64,000 nt of DNA from positions 62,001 through 126,000 of the forward strand of contig CACYQN010000003.1 of the NCBI GenBank assembly GCA_902776565.1, given 5' to 3'. This document shows, piece by piece, positions 18,790 to 27,800 of the stretch (within the stretch, counting starts at the first letter, position 1; every line of letters begins with the position of its first letter). Origin of the DNA: an uncultured Bacteroidia bacterium. GTDB lineage: Bacteria > Bacteroidota > Bacteroidia > Bacteroidales > ML635J-15. Below the pieces are notes generated by a model that was not told where the DNA came from, did no database searches, and saw nothing but the letters and a program-made list of their open reading frames with translations. A program made the position numbers and the translations under genes.

Positions 18790-20034
18790 CTATTTCCAGA
18801 AACTCTTTGGCAGCCACACGTTTACCAAATTCTGCGCTTCCAAGAATAGCGGAGCAATTTCTTCATCGGTAAATCCAGCGATTCCACAGCCTATGCGTGT
18901 TACGAGGAACTTGTATTCGGGATGTTGTTTTGCAAATTCGATGAACTCGTCAACATACGGCTTTATGGTTTCCACTCCGCCCTGCATTGTCGGGATTGCA
19001 TAGCTTTGTCCCTGCAAGCCAACGCCTTGTCCCCATACTGCGCCGAACTTGTCCATAGCTATTCGCGCAGCCCCGCCCATGTGCATTCCAGCAAGGTTGC
19101 TTCCGAAGACAAAGATTTCGTTTTCGCCAAGCGAACGGATGAAATCTGGAGCAATGCGTTTTTCCATCCTATTTACAATGTACTTAGGATAACCCACTCG
19201 GTCGTATAATTGCTCGAGTATTGCCATAAAGTCGTCAGGGATAAGACTTAACATATGAAAAGCAATTTCTTTTGGAATGTCCTTATAATAAGCCTCGGCA
19301 ATGCCTCCTGTAATGCAAGCGAGGGTGTCGCTGTCTCCGCCAAGTGACACTGCACGGCGAATAGCATCTTCGTAGCAATCAGAGTCAAGAAACGAAATTA
19401 TTGCCTGTGGGACAGTTCCTTGACAACTAGATTCCCATTGGTATATAGGATGCCAATATTCCCAAGTTTTATGAAGGTCATAACCATAAGTTTTTTCAAT
19501 ATAGTCGCGGATTTCGTCTTTACTTTTTCCGTTTCTTCCCATCCAAATAGCCGCAGCAGTCGCTTGTGCGCCCTTGATGCCTTCGGGATGGTTGTGGGTT
19601 ATCTCGGCTGAAATTTTTGCAACTCTCTCGGTTTCTTCCAAGGTGTCGAACATCCAGCCGACAGCACTCACGCGCATTGCCGAACCATTGCCCCACGAGT
19701 TGTAGGGATGACGACCAGTATCTGATTTGTATGCTATTTCACCAAATTGCTCGTCATAGTCGTACAGTGATTGCGGATAAAATAGCCAGGAATGGAATCC
19801 TCCGCCATAACCTCCCATTGGACAAGGATAGTTATTTGCTACCATAACCATAATATCCTCTAATTTTTGGTGTGTATGTTCGCTGTCTTCAAGCAACCAT
19901 TTTGCTACGGCAAATGTCATCACCGAGTCGTCGGTGTAGTTGCTCGACTTCGAAAAAAGCGGGAAATCCGTCCCTTTTGTGTTGTTAAATTCATATACCG
20001 AACCTACGGTATCTCCAATAATTGCTCCAATCAT
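18790..20034 (-). CDS. ADP-ribosylglycohydrolase fused to a macro-like domain
   Basis: The protein has 414 residues. Residues 1-270 are a DraG/ARH-type hydrolase that should remove ADP-ribose from a protein, nucleic acid or small molecule. The metal-binding signatures are intact: GAIIGDTVGSVYEF, YTDDSVMT, HNHPEGIKGAQATA and SLGGDSDTLACITGGIAEA. Residues about 290-414 are a macro-like domain (FVFGSNLAGMHMGGAA, LQGQSYAIPT, VTRIGCGIAGFTDEEIAPLF). The fusion suggests that the product released by the hydrolase, or the modified target, is held by the second domain. It lies between the Nudix regulator and the vWA-macro gene, all on the minus strand. The 294-base gap to nrtR is filled with repeats, so an internal promoter cannot be excluded. 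Confidence 0.85.
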   Translation of the reverse strand: MIGAIIGDTVGSVYEFNNTKGTDFPLFSKSSNYTDDSVMTFAVAKWLLEDSEHTHQKLEDIMVMVANNYPCPMGGYGGGFHSWLFYPQSLYDYDEQFGEIAYKSDTGRHPYNSWGNGSAMRVSAVGWMFDTLEETERVAKISAEITHNHPEGIKGAQATAAAIWMGRNGKSKDEIRDYIEKTYGYDLHKTWEYWHPIYQWESSCQGTVPQAIISFLDSDCYEDAIRRAVSLGGDSDTLACITGGIAEAYYKDIPKEIAFHMLSLIPDDFMAILEQLYDRVGYPKYIVNRMEKRIAPDFIRSLGENEIFVFGSNLAGMHMGGAARIAMDKFGAVWGQGVGLQGQSYAIPTMQGGVETIKPYVDEFIEFAKQHPEYKFLVTRIGCGIAGFTDEEIAPLFLEAQNLVNVWLPKSFWK

Positions 20035-20074
20035 ATTTAAAGTTTTAAAGTTTCACGTTTATAAGTTTGGCTTG

Positions 20075-20240
20075 CGCCGAGCTAAAGGTTAACTTCGTTG
20101 AGGGCTTCGCCGTTTCTGAGTTTAACTTCGTTGAGGGCTTCGCCGTTCTCGCTTCGCTGTTTATAAGTTTCTATGTTTCTAATTGTTTAACTTCGTTGAG
20201 GGCTTCGCTATTTCAATGGCTTCGCCGTTTCTGAGACGCA
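20075..20240. repeat. Dispersed intergenic repeat, TTAACTTCGTTGAGGGCTTC family
   Basis: Three direct copies of TTAACTTCGTTGAGGGCTTC lie in this block, usually followed by GCCGTTTCT. A reverse-strand copy is at 45717-45749 in another operon gap. All are between genes. The 294 bases separating nrtR from the glycohydrolase gene contain little else. Confidence 0.75.
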
Positions 20241-20328
20241 ATGAATTGCGCCTGTAATTATTTGTTTTTAAAATATTTAATAATCTCAATTTTTTTAATG
20301 GTTTTTCATTTTGGTTTATTTCTGGCAT

Positions 20329-21150
20329 CTAAAATTCAATCTTAAATATTCCTTTTTCTTTCATTTCATCATATTTTTCTCTGTTAAAGCGGAATTTTCG
20401 GTTTCTGCCTCTTGTTGCTGAATATTCCACTGCTGGCTCGTGCAAGGCTTGTACGGTTTCAAAGTTACAACTATAGCCCGTCATCGGTTTTGTCTCGAAC
20501 AAGCTGTTGAAATCTTTTGTTGTCAGGCACTTGAAAGCAGGCTTAGGCGCATCATCCTCCGGTTCTATCAGGTCGAGTATTCCGAGCTGCATCATCTTTT
20601 TCTCGAAGTTGCGGCGGTCGAACTTCACTTCAAGTATTGCCTCGTAGAGCCTTTGCAGGTCGGGCATCGAAAATTCCTCATCCATAAGTTCAAAGCCAAT
20701 AGGCTCGAAATGAATCCTTTCCTTCAGCGTGCGCTGTGCAAGCCGCAGAATGTAGTCGTGGTCGAAGGCAAGACGAGGAATATCCTTTATTGGAAACCAC
20801 TGCGCGCGTGCGGCATCGTCGCCACCTTTTACCTCGGCCTGTTTCACCAGAGCGAAGAAAGCTACGGTGACAACCCTTTCACGCGGGTCGCGGTTCACCT
20901 CGCTAAAAGTATGGAACTGCTCTATTTTTGCAAGCTTAAGTCCTGTTTCCTCCTCAAGTTCACGCCTAGCGCATTGCTCAATTGTCTCGTCAATATTCAT
21001 GAATCCACCCGGAAATGCCCAACAACCCTTGCACGGTTCGTTGCCTCTTTCTATAAGCAATATTTTCAAGTCCTTTCCGTCGAACCCGAAAACAACGCAA
21101 TCGGCAGTAAGCGCGGGATGCGGATATTTATATGTGTAACCTTGCGACAT
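20329..21150 (-). CDS. NrtR-like Nudix domain transcription regulator
   Basis: The protein has 273 residues. The N-terminal Nudix domain (about 10-145) contains a complete Nudix box, GGFMNIDETIEQCARREL followed by EEETGL, so catalytic residues are kept. A C-terminal winged-helix region (about 150-235) carries FSMPDLQRLYEAIL and FEKKMMQLGIL. This is the layout of NrtR, which senses ADP-ribose-type ligands and controls NAD genes. A related Bacteroides regulator, AraR, controls arabinose genes, so the effector is not certain. The two following genes act on ADP-ribose, which favours the NrtR reading. The ATG at 21150 is chosen because an upstream TTG lies inside the promoter/operator. Two palindromes upstream suggest autoregulation. 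Confidence 0.85.
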   Translation of the reverse strand: MSQGYTYKYPHPALTADCVVFGFDGKDLKILLIERGNEPCKGCWAFPGGFMNIDETIEQCARRELEEETGLKLAKIEQFHTFSEVNRDPRERVVTVAFFALVKQAEVKGGDDAARAQWFPIKDIPRLAFDHDYILRLAQRTLKERIHFEPIGFELMDEEFSMPDLQRLYEAILEVKFDRRNFEKKMMQLGILDLIEPEDDAPKPAFKCLTTKDFNSLFETKPMTGYSCNFETVQALHEPAVEYSATRGRNRKFRFNREKYDEMKEKGIFKIEF

Positions 21151-21152
21151 TT

Positions 21153-21175
21153 TTTGTGTGTAATTTTTACGCAAA
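21153..21175. promoter_or_regulatory. Operator A of nrtR operon (palindrome overlapping -7 element)
   Basis: The half-sites GTGTAA and TTACGC (reverse complement GCGTAA) are separated by three T residues, with flanking TTTGT and AAA. The centre is at 21165. It matches operator B and overlaps the -7 element of the nrtR promoter, so binding should repress. Confidence 0.75.
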
Positions 21176-21201
21176 AATAGACCTTATTTTTGAACCTACA
21201 A
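21172..21201 (-). promoter_or_regulatory. Promoter of the nrtR operon
   Basis: On the minus strand, TTG (21201..21199), 19 bases, then TATTTTTG (21179..21172). The ATG follows at 21150. The -7 element lies in operator A and the -33 element lies six bases from operator B. Confidence 0.75.
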
Positions 21202-21206
21202 AATAT

Positions 21207-21227
21207 TTTGCGTAATTTTTACACAAA
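21207..21227. promoter_or_regulatory. Operator B of nrtR operon
   Basis: The half-sites GCGTAA and TTACAC (reverse complement GTGTAA) are separated by three T residues, centre 21217. It is the same palindrome as operator A with the unequal half-sites swapped. The centres are 52 bp apart, about five turns of DNA, so two bound dimers would face the same side. Confidence 0.75.
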
Positions 21228-21403
21228 CATAATCTATTTATTGATAGATGATTAGCTTTACAAACATATAAATATTATGGGAATTTGCATTGGGACGGAT
21301 GAAAAAAATGTCATTTTTTATGGCAAAAACGAAATTACTCAGTGGACTGAGTAAAAGCCCACAACACAAAACTATCTCTTTGAATATCAATGATTATGTT
21401 ATT

Positions 21404-21453
21404 AGCATAATGCTATAAGCATAATTTTAGCAGCATAATGTTGTCAGCATAAT
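21404..21453 (+). repeat. Four AGCATAAT repeats with exact 14-bp period
   Basis: AGCATAAT occurs at 21404, 21418, 21432 and 21446, each separated by six different bases (GCTATA, TTTAGC, GTTGTC). Constant spacing with variable spacers argues for an iterated recognition element rather than simple slippage. It lies about 80 bases before the permease start. Confidence 0.7.
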
Positions 21454-21508
21454 AATGTCCGTACACAAAATATTGCTATGCATAAAAGCAAAGGAGAAAG
21501 AATTTCTT

Positions 21509-21516
21509 TACTTTTG
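21509..21516 (+). promoter_or_regulatory. -7 element for the fatty-acid permease gene
   Basis: TACTTTTG fits TAnnTTTG and lies 16 bases before the ATG at 21533. It supports that start over an in-frame ATG at 21455. Confidence 0.5.
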
Positions 21517-21532
21517 TGCAAAATTTCAGAAT

Positions 21533-22885
21533 ATGTTTCAGAAAATAATAAACGCCTGTGTTAAGTTGGTGCAGAAACTTCTGCCGGAACCTTTCATTTT
21601 TGCCGTAATACTCACCGTCGTTGCTTTCCTGATTGCAATGCCTGTCTGTCATCAGACACCGCTCGAGGTGGTCGAGAACTGGGGCAACGGCGTGTGGTCG
21701 CTGTTGGCGTTTGCAATGCAGATGGCTCTGGTGCTGGTGTGCGGCTCAACCTTGGCTTCGGCACCGCTCATCAAGCGTGGCATAAGCTGGCTGGCTTCGC
21801 TACCCAAGAAACCCGTTGGTGCAATTGCTCTTGTAACTGCTATTTCGTCGCTTGCCTGCTGGCTCAACTGGGGTTTCGGACTTATCGTCGGCGTAATTTT
21901 TGCCAAGGAAATTGCCCGTAAATTGCCGGGTGTCGATTACCGCTTGCTCATAGCTTCGGCATATAGTGGATTTGTGGTTTGGCACGCTGGTCTGTCTGGC
22001 TCGATTCCGCTCACAATGGCTACCCCTGGTGCTGGCTTGAAGGAAGTAACACAAGGTGCGCTCGAAAATCCAATTCCCATAACCGACACCGTGCTCAGTC
22101 CGTACAACATCGTGATTGTCGCGCTGATAATAGTCGCTCTTGTGGCGGTAAACTCGCTCATGCACCCCAAAGCCGACAAGGTCGTCGCAATAAATCCCGA
22201 CTTGCTTGCCGAGGATGCTCCCGTCAAAGCCGAAAAGGCTAGCACTCCTGCCGAAAAGATGGAAAACAGCCGCATTCTAAGTCTGATAATTGCAATTCTT
22301 GGCTTGACATACCTTATTATTAAATTGTTCTTCCGTGGCGGTTCGCTCGACCTCAATTCGGTGATAATGCTGTTCTTGTTCCTCGGCGTAATCCTCCACA
22401 AGACACCGCTTGCCTACGTACACGCGTTCACAAAGTCGGCGACTGGTGCGGCAGGCATTCTGCTTCAGTTTCCGTTCTATGCGGGAATTATGGGCATCAT
22501 CACTGGTGTGGGCGAATCGGGAATCTGTCTTGGTACAGTCATCAGCGATGCTTGCATTTCGGTATCAACGCCAACAACTTATCCTTTGCTAACCTTCCTT
22601 TGTGCCGCCGTGCTAAATATGTTTGTGCCTTCGGGTGGCGGACACTGGGCAATCCAAGCACCGATTATGTTCACCGCAGGTGCAAATCTAGCCGTTGACC
22701 CGGGACTAACGGGCATGGCTATCTCGTGGGGCGACGCTTGGACCAACCTAATTCAGCCCTTCTGGGCAATTCCTGCACTTGCCATAGCAAAGCTCAACGC
22801 CAAGGATATTATGGGATTCTGTATCATCGACCTTGTGGTGACAGGAATCATCATCTGTGGCGGACTGCTCGTTTGGGCGTGGTGA
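21533..22885 (+). CDS. Short-chain fatty acid permease, AtoE family
   Basis: The product is an inner-membrane transporter of 450 residues with about ten to twelve hydrophobic segments. It resembles the AtoE/TIGR00366 short-chain fatty acid carriers: FGLIVGVIFAKEIAR, SGFVVWHAGLSGSIPLTMATPG, NMFVPSGGGHWAIQAPIM and SWGDAWTNLIQPFWAIPAL are typical. Substrates in the family include acetoacetate and butyrate; the one here is unknown. The start at 21533 is preferred to the upstream ATG at 21455 because a promoter element lies between them and the extra residues are not typical. It is divergent from the nrtR operon, so operator B could in principle affect it too, although it lies over 300 bases upstream. 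Confidence 0.85.
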   Translation: MFQKIINACVKLVQKLLPEPFIFAVILTVVAFLIAMPVCHQTPLEVVENWGNGVWSLLAFAMQMALVLVCGSTLASAPLIKRGISWLASLPKKPVGAIALVTAISSLACWLNWGFGLIVGVIFAKEIARKLPGVDYRLLIASAYSGFVVWHAGLSGSIPLTMATPGAGLKEVTQGALENPIPITDTVLSPYNIVIVALIIVALVAVNSLMHPKADKVVAINPDLLAEDAPVKAEKASTPAEKMENSRILSLIIAILGLTYLIIKLFFRGGSLDLNSVIMLFLFLGVILHKTPLAYVHAFTKSATGAAGILLQFPFYAGIMGIITGVGESGICLGTVISDACISVSTPTTYPLLTFLCAAVLNMFVPSGGGHWAIQAPIMFTAGANLAVDPGLTGMAISWGDAWTNLIQPFWAIPALAIAKLNAKDIMGFCIIDLVVTGIIICGGLLVWAW

Positions 22886-22983
22886 AATGTGTGCAATCAC
22901 TAAAAAATCAAAAAATCTACATTGCAAACGAATCAAAAGTATTATCTTTACAACCGATTTGAAAATAGTAAACAAAAAGAATT

Positions 22984-23643
22984 ATGAAGATTTTTAATTT
23001 AGGTGGCAAGGGCAGTTTGCTCGACCAGTTTGTATCGGAACTAAGGGATGTCCAAATTCAGCAGGAAAGGTTACGTTTCCGCAACAACCTCACGCGTATA
23101 GGCGAAGTAATGGCTTACGAAATCAGCAAACGTCTCCCATTCGCCGACGAGGACATCATAACCCCACTCGGCATTGCAACCGTACCTACGCTCAAGGAAC
23201 AGCCTGTGATAGCAACAATCCTACGCGCAGGACTGCCAATGTACAAGGGATTCCTCAACTTTTTCGACCATTCCGAAAGCGCATTCATCGCAGGCTACCG
23301 CAAATACAAGAAAAACGGCAAGTTCGAGGTAAAAATCGATTACATAACATCGCCATCAATCGAAGAAAAGCAGGTGATAATATGTGACCCTATGCTTGCA
23401 AGCGGCAGTAGCATAGAACTGGCATTCAAGGGCTTGCTAGAATACGGAACGCCAAAGCACGTTCACGTTGCTGCAGTCATCGCGAGCAAGGAAGGTCTCG
23501 ATTACATCGAAAAGGTTCTGCCCGAAAGCATGGTTACGGTATGGACAGCAGCAATCGACGATGAACTTACCGTAAAATCGTACATCGTACCAGGAATGGG
23601 TGACGCTGGCGACCTCGCATTCGGCGAAAAAACAGACAATTAA
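22984..23643 (+). CDS. upp: Uracil phosphoribosyltransferase
   Basis: The enzyme has 219 residues and makes UMP from uracil and PRPP in pyrimidine salvage. Visible motifs are LRAGLPMYKGFLNFF, the PRPP loop IICDPMLASGSSIELA, and the uracil-binding end SYIVPGMGDAGDLAFG. Length and order are normal for the family. It follows the permease by about 100 bases, and a TATCTTTA word upstream suggests its own promoter. Confidence 0.93.
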   Translation: MKIFNLGGKGSLLDQFVSELRDVQIQQERLRFRNNLTRIGEVMAYEISKRLPFADEDIITPLGIATVPTLKEQPVIATILRAGLPMYKGFLNFFDHSESAFIAGYRKYKKNGKFEVKIDYITSPSIEEKQVIICDPMLASGSSIELAFKGLLEYGTPKHVHVAAVIASKEGLDYIEKVLPESMVTVWTAAIDDELTVKSYIVPGMGDAGDLAFGEKTDN

Positions 23644-23649
23644 TAATCT

Positions 23650-23712
23650 GCATAACTTTAAACCATTGAACTTGAAACGTTGAACGTTGAACTTTAAACG
23701 TTGAACTTTAGA
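23650..23712. repeat. Dispersed repeat, CGTTGAACTTTAAACGTTGAAC family
   Basis: Three overlapping variants of GAACGTTGAACTTTAAACG fill this gap. The same words appear at 33651-33702 next to lpxA. Both are intergenic. Confidence 0.6.
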
Positions 23713-23787
23713 AACGGCATCAGCCACAGGAACTAAATTATTGGAACGATTTTTGGAATGCTGCAAAAAAAAACAGGAGGAACTGAA

Positions 23788-24429
23788 ATGAAAACTAAAA
23801 TTATAGCAATCGCAATCGTAGCAATTATGGCTATGCCATTCATTGCACACGGACAGGAAGCCGATTCAATAGCAGTCGAATCCAAATCAGAATTATCATT
23901 TGCCGAACAGCCCAGAAACGAAATCACCGCAAGCATCGGTGTCGTATCTGCATTCGGTGGCGTATTCGACTTTTTCAAGGTCGTTTTCGAAGGCGTTGGC
24001 AACAGCATTGGAAACAACTACAAGACCGACACAAAGTTCATCGGAACATACGGACTTGATTACTACTATCAAGTAAACAAATGGTTCCGCCCTGGCGCAA
24101 AGATTGTATATGAAGGTCTTACAACAACAGTACGCGACTCGACCAACGCGATAGTCAACCACTACAACACATCGACGCTGTCAATAATGCCAAGCGTACA
24201 GTTCTCGTACCTGAACAAAAAACACGTCAAACTGTATTCCGGCATCGACATAGGCCTCGGCACCATCTTCGACGACAACAAGCAAAGCTCTGGAACCTCA
24301 TCGACATTCTGCGCTTTCAACCTGACCGTCATCGGAATACGTGTCGGCAACGATAACATTTACGGTATGGTGGAAACAAATATCGGAATGGACGCACTGA
24401 TAAAAGGTGGATTTGGAGTGAGATTCTAG
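23788..24429 (+). CDS. Predicted small outer-membrane beta-barrel protein
   Basis: The protein has 213 residues. Its signal peptide is MKTKIIAIAIVAIMAMPFIA then HGQ. The body alternates polar and aromatic/hydrophobic residues (FIGTYGLDYYYQVNKWFRPG, SIMPSVQFSYLNKKHVKLYS) and ends in FGVRF, the usual C-terminal aromatic of an outer-membrane barrel. No specific family is recognised. An AGGAGG eight bases before the ATG is a strong Shine-Dalgarno sequence, which is unusual for this phylum, where most genes here have none, and it supports this start over the one at 23758. Confidence 0.7.
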   Translation: MKTKIIAIAIVAIMAMPFIAHGQEADSIAVESKSELSFAEQPRNEITASIGVVSAFGGVFDFFKVVFEGVGNSIGNNYKTDTKFIGTYGLDYYYQVNKWFRPGAKIVYEGLTTTVRDSTNAIVNHYNTSTLSIMPSVQFSYLNKKHVKLYSGIDIGLGTIFDDNKQSSGTSSTFCAFNLTVIGIRVGNDNIYGMVETNIGMDALIKGGFGVRF

Positions 24430-24536
24430 CGCCACACATTTACACCTTTATATATAAATAACCCCTATCTCATATTGCAATCTGGCAATGCGTATAAAAA
24501 TGCTTTTGCGTATGAATATTGCGTTGCCTTTTTAAC

Positions 24537-24544
24537 TACCTTTG
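24537..24544 (+). promoter_or_regulatory. -7 element upstream of the cobalamin riboswitch
   Basis: TACCTTTG fits TAnnTTTG and ends six bases before the riboswitch P1 stem. No TTG at the usual 19-base spacing was found. Confidence 0.5.
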
Positions 24545-24549
24545 CGCCC

Positions 24550-24698
24550 GCAAACGGTTAAGGGAAGCGTGTGAGATTCACGCACAGTACCCGCTGCTGT
24601 AAGTTCTTTTATGGATTTGCGAATTTATGCCACTGTAATCCTCATGGTTATGGGAAGGCTCGCAAGTCTGGAACAAGTCAGAAGACCTGCCCTTTGCA
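24550..24698 (+). promoter_or_regulatory. Cobalamin (B12) riboswitch
   Basis: The conserved blocks occur in order: AAGGGAAGCGTG (P3 side), ACCCGCTGCTGTAAG, ATGCCACTG, GGGAAGG, and the B12 box AAGTCAGAAGACCTGCC at 24675-24691. Flanking GCAAACGG and CCTTTGC can close P1. A further hairpin (GGCTTT 24710-24715 with AGAGCC 24724-24729) followed by five T residues (24742-24746) could be the switching terminator. In known cases this RNA turns off downstream genes when adenosyl- or related cobalamins are plentiful. The next gene is the giant surface protein at 24816. Confidence 0.93.
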
Positions 24699-24815
24699 AT
24701 CAAATGAATGGCTTTCGGGAGTTAGAGCCTTGATGATTCGATTTTTCCGAATATACCATTCATTATTATGCATTTGCGTAAAACTTTAAGTATTGTCATT
24801 TGCTAATATTTCGAT

Positions 24816-27800
24816 ATGGTCAAAGTAGGTTGCAATAAAGGAAAATCACATTCGCAGGTTGCGGAATCACCTCTTGCGTTCCTTGCCTATAAGCTATTCT
24901 TAATAATTGGTATGTTATATTGCACAAATGTAAATTCGCAAGTGAACGTGCCAGTACCAATCATCACATTGGAAAACACTCCCGCTTGTGGCGAAACCGC
25001 AATTTTGACGGCAAGTCTTCCCAATAACGCCACAATTCCTAACGGCTATACATGCCAATGGTTTACCAATGCCGAATGTACTCATCCAATTACAAGTGGA
25101 GTTTCAGGTGCAAACAATAATCGTCTTGAAATAACATCTTCCAACGGCTTGACAATCTATTGCCGTCTGCGCGGGAATACTCCGCAAACACAAACCCTTG
25201 ACTTTTACTTTACGGGGTCTGAACAGATTTATAACTTTCCTGAAGGTTATCAATCTTTTACGATGGAAGTTTGGGGCGCACAAGGGGGCGGTCGCCAGAT
25301 TAATGGTCGTGGTGGCGATGGCGGTAAAGGCGGATATTCGATTGGCACATTGAATGCTGCATCAGGCATTTCAAGTATTTCTGTATATGTTGGCGGAATG
25401 GGCAGTTGCAGTCCCGACGATGGCGGCATTGCTTACGGTGGCTGGAATGGTGGTGGTACATCCTGGGCATCACCGCGTACTATTTTGGGATTGAACAGTC
25501 CTGCTGCCGGTGGTGGCGGAGGAACTGACATTCGCGTGAACGGCAACACCTTCTATAATCGTATTATTGTCGCTGGTGGTGGCGGCGGCGGTGGCGAAGA
25601 CATTGGCGATGGTACGGACATATTCGGTGGCGTTCACGGCTACGGCGGAGGTTTGGAAGGCGGCGAACAAAGAGGCGGATACAATAACAATACAAGGCCT
25701 GAGCACGGCGGTTCCCAGACTGAGCCTGGATTTGGTGGCGCTTTCGGACTTGGAGCAAATACCCGTTGCGACGGTGGCGGAGGTGGCGGAGGATGGTACG
25801 GCGGCGGAACCTATAAAGGAACCCAAGACATGCCTACATCAAATGATTCCGATGATTCTGGTCGCGGCGGTGGCGGTTCGGGATATGTATATACATCCTC
25901 AACTGCAAGCAATTACCCAAGCGGATGTCGGCTGAATAGTTCGTTGTACCTTAGCAATGCTCAGACGATTGCTGGAAATACATCTTTCACAGCAGTCAAT
26001 GGTGGTACGGAAACAGGTCACGAAGGCAACGGATATGCGCGTATAACAACGGTCTATTATCCGACAGGAACGGCTGGAAATATTGTGCTTTCGTGCTGTA
26101 ATCCTGCTGATGCTCCGCGACTTAACCATATTTCGGGTTTGGAAGAACAGCATTTGTGCGGTTCGCAGAACATTGAAAACATTGTATATACATACAGCGG
26201 TGCAGCAACCGGCATTGTCGTAAACGGAACTTTGCCCGATGGCGTTACATACAGCAACGAAGGACAAACATTGACAATAAGCGGAACGCCCACAGAAACT
26301 GGCACTTTCCCATTTTCGGTAAGCACAACAAGCTCATCGTCATTGTGTGACGATGTAACCAACCAATTATCAATAACAATAAACAATAGTCCTACTGTTT
26401 CAATTAGCGCGGAAGCATCGGAAGTATGTAATGGTTCGTCGGTGACAATGACTTCAAATCCAAGCACTTTCAATTCCTATTTGTGGACTTGTGCAAGTTC
26501 GAGCAACGAAACTTACACAATCACCGCAGGAATGCCAACGGCAACAAACAACTCATCGTTGACGGTAAATCCGACAGTTTCACATGGCAGCACCAATGTA
26601 GTTTACAATCTGCTTGTTACCGACGCTAATAACTGTACGGCAACTGCAAGTCGCACAATCTCCATATCACAGACGCCTGCCGCAGAAATCGCAACTGTAC
26701 AGAATACCCGTTGCATTGCACCTTTCAATGGTGCGATAACGGTAAGCGATTTCTTAGGCGGGCTTCCAAATTCCACATATACGGTAAGCGTAACAGGTCA
26801 GGTAACGCAGACGACTACTGGCAATACCCTGACATTCAACGGACTTGAAGCAGGAACATATACGGTTCGCATTACAAACGAATCGACTTCGGCAGATTGC
26901 TACTACGAGGAAACTGTAACGATTGGAAATAGCACATCAAGTCCGACAGTTACAATATCTGGCTCAAATACAGTTTGTTACGGGACAAGCGCAACGCTTA
27001 ATGCCGATGTTTCGGGCGGACTGGCTCCATATACCTACTTGTGGTCGGACAACTCTACCGAACAAACTTTTGTGACACCAAATATTACGGAAGCCTCGTT
27101 GTATTCGGTCACAGTTACCGACGAAAACAACTGCTCATCAACTGCTTCTGTTAATGTCACGATTGGCGACACTCCCGAAATTTCCCTGTCGGCAACGACA
27201 GAACGAATTTGCCTTGGCAAAAGTGCATCGTTGCAAGCCAATGTCAGCAATGCTGGTTCCGGATATTCGGTGCAATGGTCGGCAACGCCATCGGCTGGGT
27301 CGGGATTGACAGCAACTTCTGAGGAAAGCATTACGATTACACCAACGGCAATCGGTACATATAAATATAAGGTAACACTTATAGCCTATTCCTGCGGCAA
27401 CGGACTACCATACATCGTTTCCGACAGTGTTTCGCTAACAGTCAACGCATTACCAAATCCTACGATTACAAACAACAGCGGAACAAACGAACTTAACTGC
27501 TCAGTGAGTGCAATTTCGGTCACAGCAAATGGCGGCACTTCGTATCAGTGGTCAAATTCAGTATCTACAGCCAGCAATACATTTGCAACTGCTGAAACTT
27601 ATTATGTGACAGTGACCAACATAAACGGCTGTAGTGCAACATCATCAATATCAATAACCCAAGCCGAAGAGTTTTCCGCATCGGTTTCATCGGTCGGAAC
27701 AATTTCGTGCTATGGCGGAACAACATCGGCAACAATCACGGTTAGCGGAGGAACACCGTCGTACAGATATATCTGGAGCAACGGGCAGGCTACACCGACA

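Noticed and set aside
20035..20328. Separate promoter and operator for the ADP-ribosylglycohydrolase gene
   Set aside because: No copy of the nrtR palindrome or a well-spaced promoter was found; the gap is mostly repeats.
21404..21453. CRISPR-like array
   Set aside because: The repeats are only eight bases with six-base spacers and no cas genes are nearby.
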